Shown: piece after piece, positions 4,844-6,429 of the stretch
Layout: every line of letters begins with the position of its first letter
Position numbering within the stretch: the first letter of the stretch is position 1
Assembly (NCBI GenBank): GCA_029861085.1
Contig: JAOUAE010000076.1
Coordinates: 1 to 6,429 of the forward strand
Length of the DNA stretch: 6,429 bases
Direction: 5' to 3'
Source: Candidatus Nitrosopumilus sp.
Lineage (GTDB): Archaea > Thermoproteota > Nitrososphaeria > Nitrososphaerales > Nitrosopumilaceae
The notes under the pieces: generated by a model
What the model was told of the DNA's origin: nothing
What the model saw: the letters and a program-made list of their open reading frames with translations, nothing else
Database searches by the model: none
Program-made: the position numbers and the translations under genes

Positions 4844-5992
4844 TTATGATTCAGGCCGCTTTTCAAGTGTCAAAACTATGTCAATTGTCTTTCCATCTCG
4901 TAAAATTTCAAGATTAATTGTATCTCCAACATTTTTCTCACGTTGTAGGTGAATCAAAAGATCATCAATCTGCCTTAATTCTTTTCCATCTGCAGATAGT
5001 ATGATGTCTCCGCCAACAGTATATTCAATTTCATCTAAAGTGGCAGTTTCTGACGATCCTATAAGACCCGCCTTGTCTGCAGGACTGTCTTTAACCACGG
5101 TCATGATCAAAACTCCTTTTGCATCGTCAAGTTTCAGCAGTTCTGCAAGATCAGTTGAAATGTTGGCACTGGATATTCCGACCCAAGGATGTTGAAATTC
5201 TCCTTCTGTGATTAGAGTGGGCACGATTTTTAATACAACGTTTGATGGAATGGAGAATCCTACGCCTGAAAAACTACCATCACTGGAATAGATTGCAGTG
5301 TTTATGCCAACTACCTCTGCATTCATGTTTAGTAATGGACCTCCGGAATTTCCGGGATTAATTGCAGTGTCTGTCTGAATTACATCTGGAATTGAAAAGA
5401 AAGTTCCCTGTATTGGCAAAAGACGTCCCAATTGGCTTACAATTCCAGACGTCATGGAGCCTGAAAGACCAAATGGATTTCCAATGGCAGAAATTTGTTC
5501 TCCTACTTGGAGTTTTGATGAATCTCCAATTGGTAAAGGATATAGTTTTTCAAGACTTGCATCTAGTTTGATCACTGCAATGTCTGCATAAAGATCAGTT
5601 CCTACAAGATGTGCATTGTAAGAAAGTCCATCAACAAAAGTAACAGATATTTTTTTTGCATTTTCAACGACATGGTTATTTGTAATAATGTGACCCTTTT
5701 TGTCAAACACAAATCCAGAACCAACTCCGTTCGAACCTTCAAACTCAGATGATTTTGTAACAGATATGCTTACCACTCCAAATTCTGAACGCTCAAAAAT
5801 TTCAGTTAATGAAAGGGTATTTTCGGATAGTTTTGATTCATTTGCTATTTGAATCTCAGCGGAGAGATTGTCTTGTGCCAATACGAGTGAAGGCAGTGCA
5901 ACAAACGCAAATGACAACAAAACAACACCAAAAATAACTCCTCCAAGCAAAAACTTTGATCTAACATTAAGTGAATAAGACAATCTGTACAA
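4844..5992 (-). CDS. htrA: HtrA/DegP-type serine protease with PDZ domain
   Basis: This 382-residue envelope quality-control protease has an N-terminal hydrophobic segment (about 15-39, ending LPSLVLAQ) that exports or anchors it. The trypsin-like domain follows, with all three catalytic residues: His107 in ITNNHVVENA, Asp137 in DLYADIAVIKL and Ser216 in NPGNSGGPLLN. The glycine-rich strand GSGFVF precedes the His. One PDZ domain (about 268-372, with GVLIMTVVKDSPADKAGL and GGDIILSADGKEL) completes it, the usual DegS/HtrA length. HtrA proteins degrade or refold misfolded exported proteins. The TTG at 5992 is the first possible start after an in-frame stop at 6007. No Shine-Dalgarno sequence is present, and a TATA-like box is centred 23 nt upstream, so it is probably leaderless. 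The shared operator (6029) suggests co-induction with thiol and metal genes. The gene converges on the mini-thioredoxin gene with a 1-nt gap. Confidence 0.93.
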   Translation of the reverse strand: MYRLSYSLNVRSKFLLGGVIFGVVLLSFAFVALPSLVLAQDNLSAEIQIANESKLSENTLSLTEIFERSEFGVVSISVTKSSEFEGSNGVGSGFVFDKKGHIITNNHVVENAKKISVTFVDGLSYNAHLVGTDLYADIAVIKLDASLEKLYPLPIGDSSKLQVGEQISAIGNPFGLSGSMTSGIVSQLGRLLPIQGTFFSIPDVIQTDTAINPGNSGGPLLNMNAEVVGINTAIYSSDGSFSGVGFSIPSNVVLKIVPTLITEGEFQHPWVGISSANISTDLAELLKLDDAKGVLIMTVVKDSPADKAGLIGSSETATLDEIEYTVGGDIILSADGKELRQIDDLLIHLQREKNVGDTINLEILRDGKTIDIVLTLEKRPES

Positions 5993-6010
5993 ATTGATTG
6001 TGAATTATTA

Positions 6011-6019
6011 GATAAATAA
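6011..6019 (-). promoter_or_regulatory. TATA-like box of htrA
   Basis: On the minus strand TTATTTATC begins exactly 9 nt after operator copy 4, as at 2440 and 3465. Its centre is 23 nt from TTG 5992, predicting a leaderless transcript and supporting the TTG start. Confidence 0.62.
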
Positions 6020-6028
6020 CAATGGCAC

Positions 6029-6042
6029 ATTACATTTGTAAA
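6029..6042 (-). promoter_or_regulatory. Palindromic operator, copy 4 (upstream of htrA)
   Basis: On the minus strand the element reads TTTACAAATGTAAT, with one mismatch in the outermost base of the second arm. It fills the short gap between the regulator's stop codon (1 nt away) and the htrA promoter. It ends 36 nt before TTG 5992. Confidence 0.75.
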
Positions 6043-6043
6043 G

Positions 6044-6429
6044 TTAGCCTTGTGCTTTTTCTATGATTGATTGTATCCTTCCCTTGTTTTTTTCCTTGTA
6101 TTGAGTTTTACAAGTGTTACAGCAAAAGAATCTCTCAAAATTTGCAAATTTTAAGACGTGGGGCTTGTCTCCAATTTGACCATCACATAAATCACATTTC
6201 ATTTTTACCGACATGCCGGATTTCAAATCTGTATCAGGGGATTCATTGCAATCACATGCCGCTAGTTTGTTTTTCTGTTCATTTGCAAGATTGGTAGAAT
6301 CGATAACAGGTGAGATTGACTTTATCAATCCAATATTGACCAGTCTCTGGTATCTTGCCTGTACTGTGGGAGTACTAATGTTAAGTTCCCTGGAAATCTG
6401 TCTAAATGATTTTCTCCCATCTTGTTGCA
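6044..6429 (-). CDS. Lrp/AsnC-type HTH + TRASH-domain metal-responsive regulator, 5' end outside window
   Basis: The frame is open from the window edge to the stop at 6044, giving 127 C-terminal residues; the ATG at 6328 is internal. The first ~45 visible residues are an Lrp/AsnC-type DNA-binding domain: DGRKSFRQISRELNIS, then TPTVQARYQRLVNIGLIK as recognition helix and wing. A polar linker carries a CxC pair (58, 60). The end is a TRASH domain with cysteines at 78, 81, 102, 103 and 106; C81-x20-C102-x3-C106 matches the TRASH consensus. The Lrp ligand-binding (RAM) domain is absent. HTH-TRASH proteins include the copper-responsive CopR/CopT of Sulfolobus, so metal sensing, most likely of copper, is the best prediction. 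It lies next to the operator-bearing htrA and is the only regulator in the window, hence the candidate binder of TTTACA-NN-TGTAAA. Binding is unproven, and mercury or zinc remain possible signals. Confidence 0.92.
   Translation of the reverse strand, partial: QQDGRKSFRQISRELNISTPTVQARYQRLVNIGLIKSISPVIDSTNLANEQKNKLAACDCNESPDTDLKSGMSVKMKCDLCDGQIGDKPHVLKFANFERFFCCNTCKTQYKEKNKGRIQSIIEKAQG

Noticed and set aside
5001..5571. Plus-strand frames opposite htrA
   Set aside because: They are antisense to the protease domain with an intact catalytic triad; no start signals or domains are present.
6104..6119. Possible fifth operator (TTTTACAAGTGTTACA)
   Set aside because: It is an imperfect match inside the coding sequence for the TRASH cysteines (CCNTCK), with no TATA box or start nearby.
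6067..6297. Plus-strand 76-residue frame opposite the TRASH regulator
   Set aside because: Its apparent Cys/His content comes from the complementary strand of the TRASH Cys codons; there is no promoter or ribosome binding site.
1..6429. tRNA, rRNA, CRISPR array, insertion sequence or attachment site
   Set aside because: Coding density is high, with gaps of at most about 130 nt, which are explained by promoters. No cloverleaf, spaced repeat array or transposase remnant was seen.

Overview
The window looks like part of an ammonia-oxidising thaumarchaeal genome (Nitrosopumilus/Nitrosarchaeum type). This is inferred, not proven. The DNA is AT-rich. First genes of transcription units lack Shine-Dalgarno sequences and sit about 23-30 nt after a TATA-like box, as expected for leaderless archaeal transcripts, and some start with TTG. 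A helix-turn-helix regulator carries a TRASH metal-binding domain, an architecture typical of archaea. A small Cys-rich protein resembles a type I recall from this group.

Layout. Positions 1-1290 (+) hold the 3' part of a membrane-anchored spermidine-synthase-like protein. Positions 1361-2146 (+) encode a membrane-tethered DsbA-type thiol oxidoreductase. A small secreted His-rich protein (2135-2353, -) runs into it tail to tail. A Cys-rich zinc-ribbon-like protein follows (2474-2695, +). A secreted protein that is about 20% methionine (2708-3418, -) is transcribed divergently from a tight operon: a CcdA/DsbD-type membrane thiol transporter (3493-4485), a 48-residue YHS-domain protein (4482-4628) and a mini thioredoxin/glutaredoxin (4612-4842). 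An HtrA/DegP-type serine protease (4844-5992, -) converges on this operon. The window ends inside a gene for an Lrp-type HTH plus TRASH regulator (6044-6429, -; its 5' end is outside).

The main finding is a near-perfect palindrome, TTTACA-NN-TGTAAA, that occurs four times, at 1306, 2417, 3442 and 6029. Each copy is followed, after about 9 nt, by a TATA-like box and then by the start of a gene: DsbA, the Cys-rich protein, the CcdA operon (and, divergently, the Met-rich protein) and HtrA. The core TACA-NN-TGTA equals the 'cop box' of bacterial CopY-type copper repressors. The position just upstream of the TATA box suggests activation rather than blocking.

Taken together, the sequence suggests a local metal (probably copper) and thiol-stress regulon for the cell envelope. 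Its parts would be disulfide formation (DsbA), export of reducing power (CcdA plus mini-thioredoxin), metal binding (Met-rich, His-rich and YHS proteins) and protein quality control (HtrA). The TRASH protein is the natural candidate sensor. The shared operator and gene content are seen directly; copper as signal and the TRASH protein as the binding factor are inference. No RNA genes, mobile elements or CRISPR arrays were seen, and no gene-free stretch exceeds about 130 bases.
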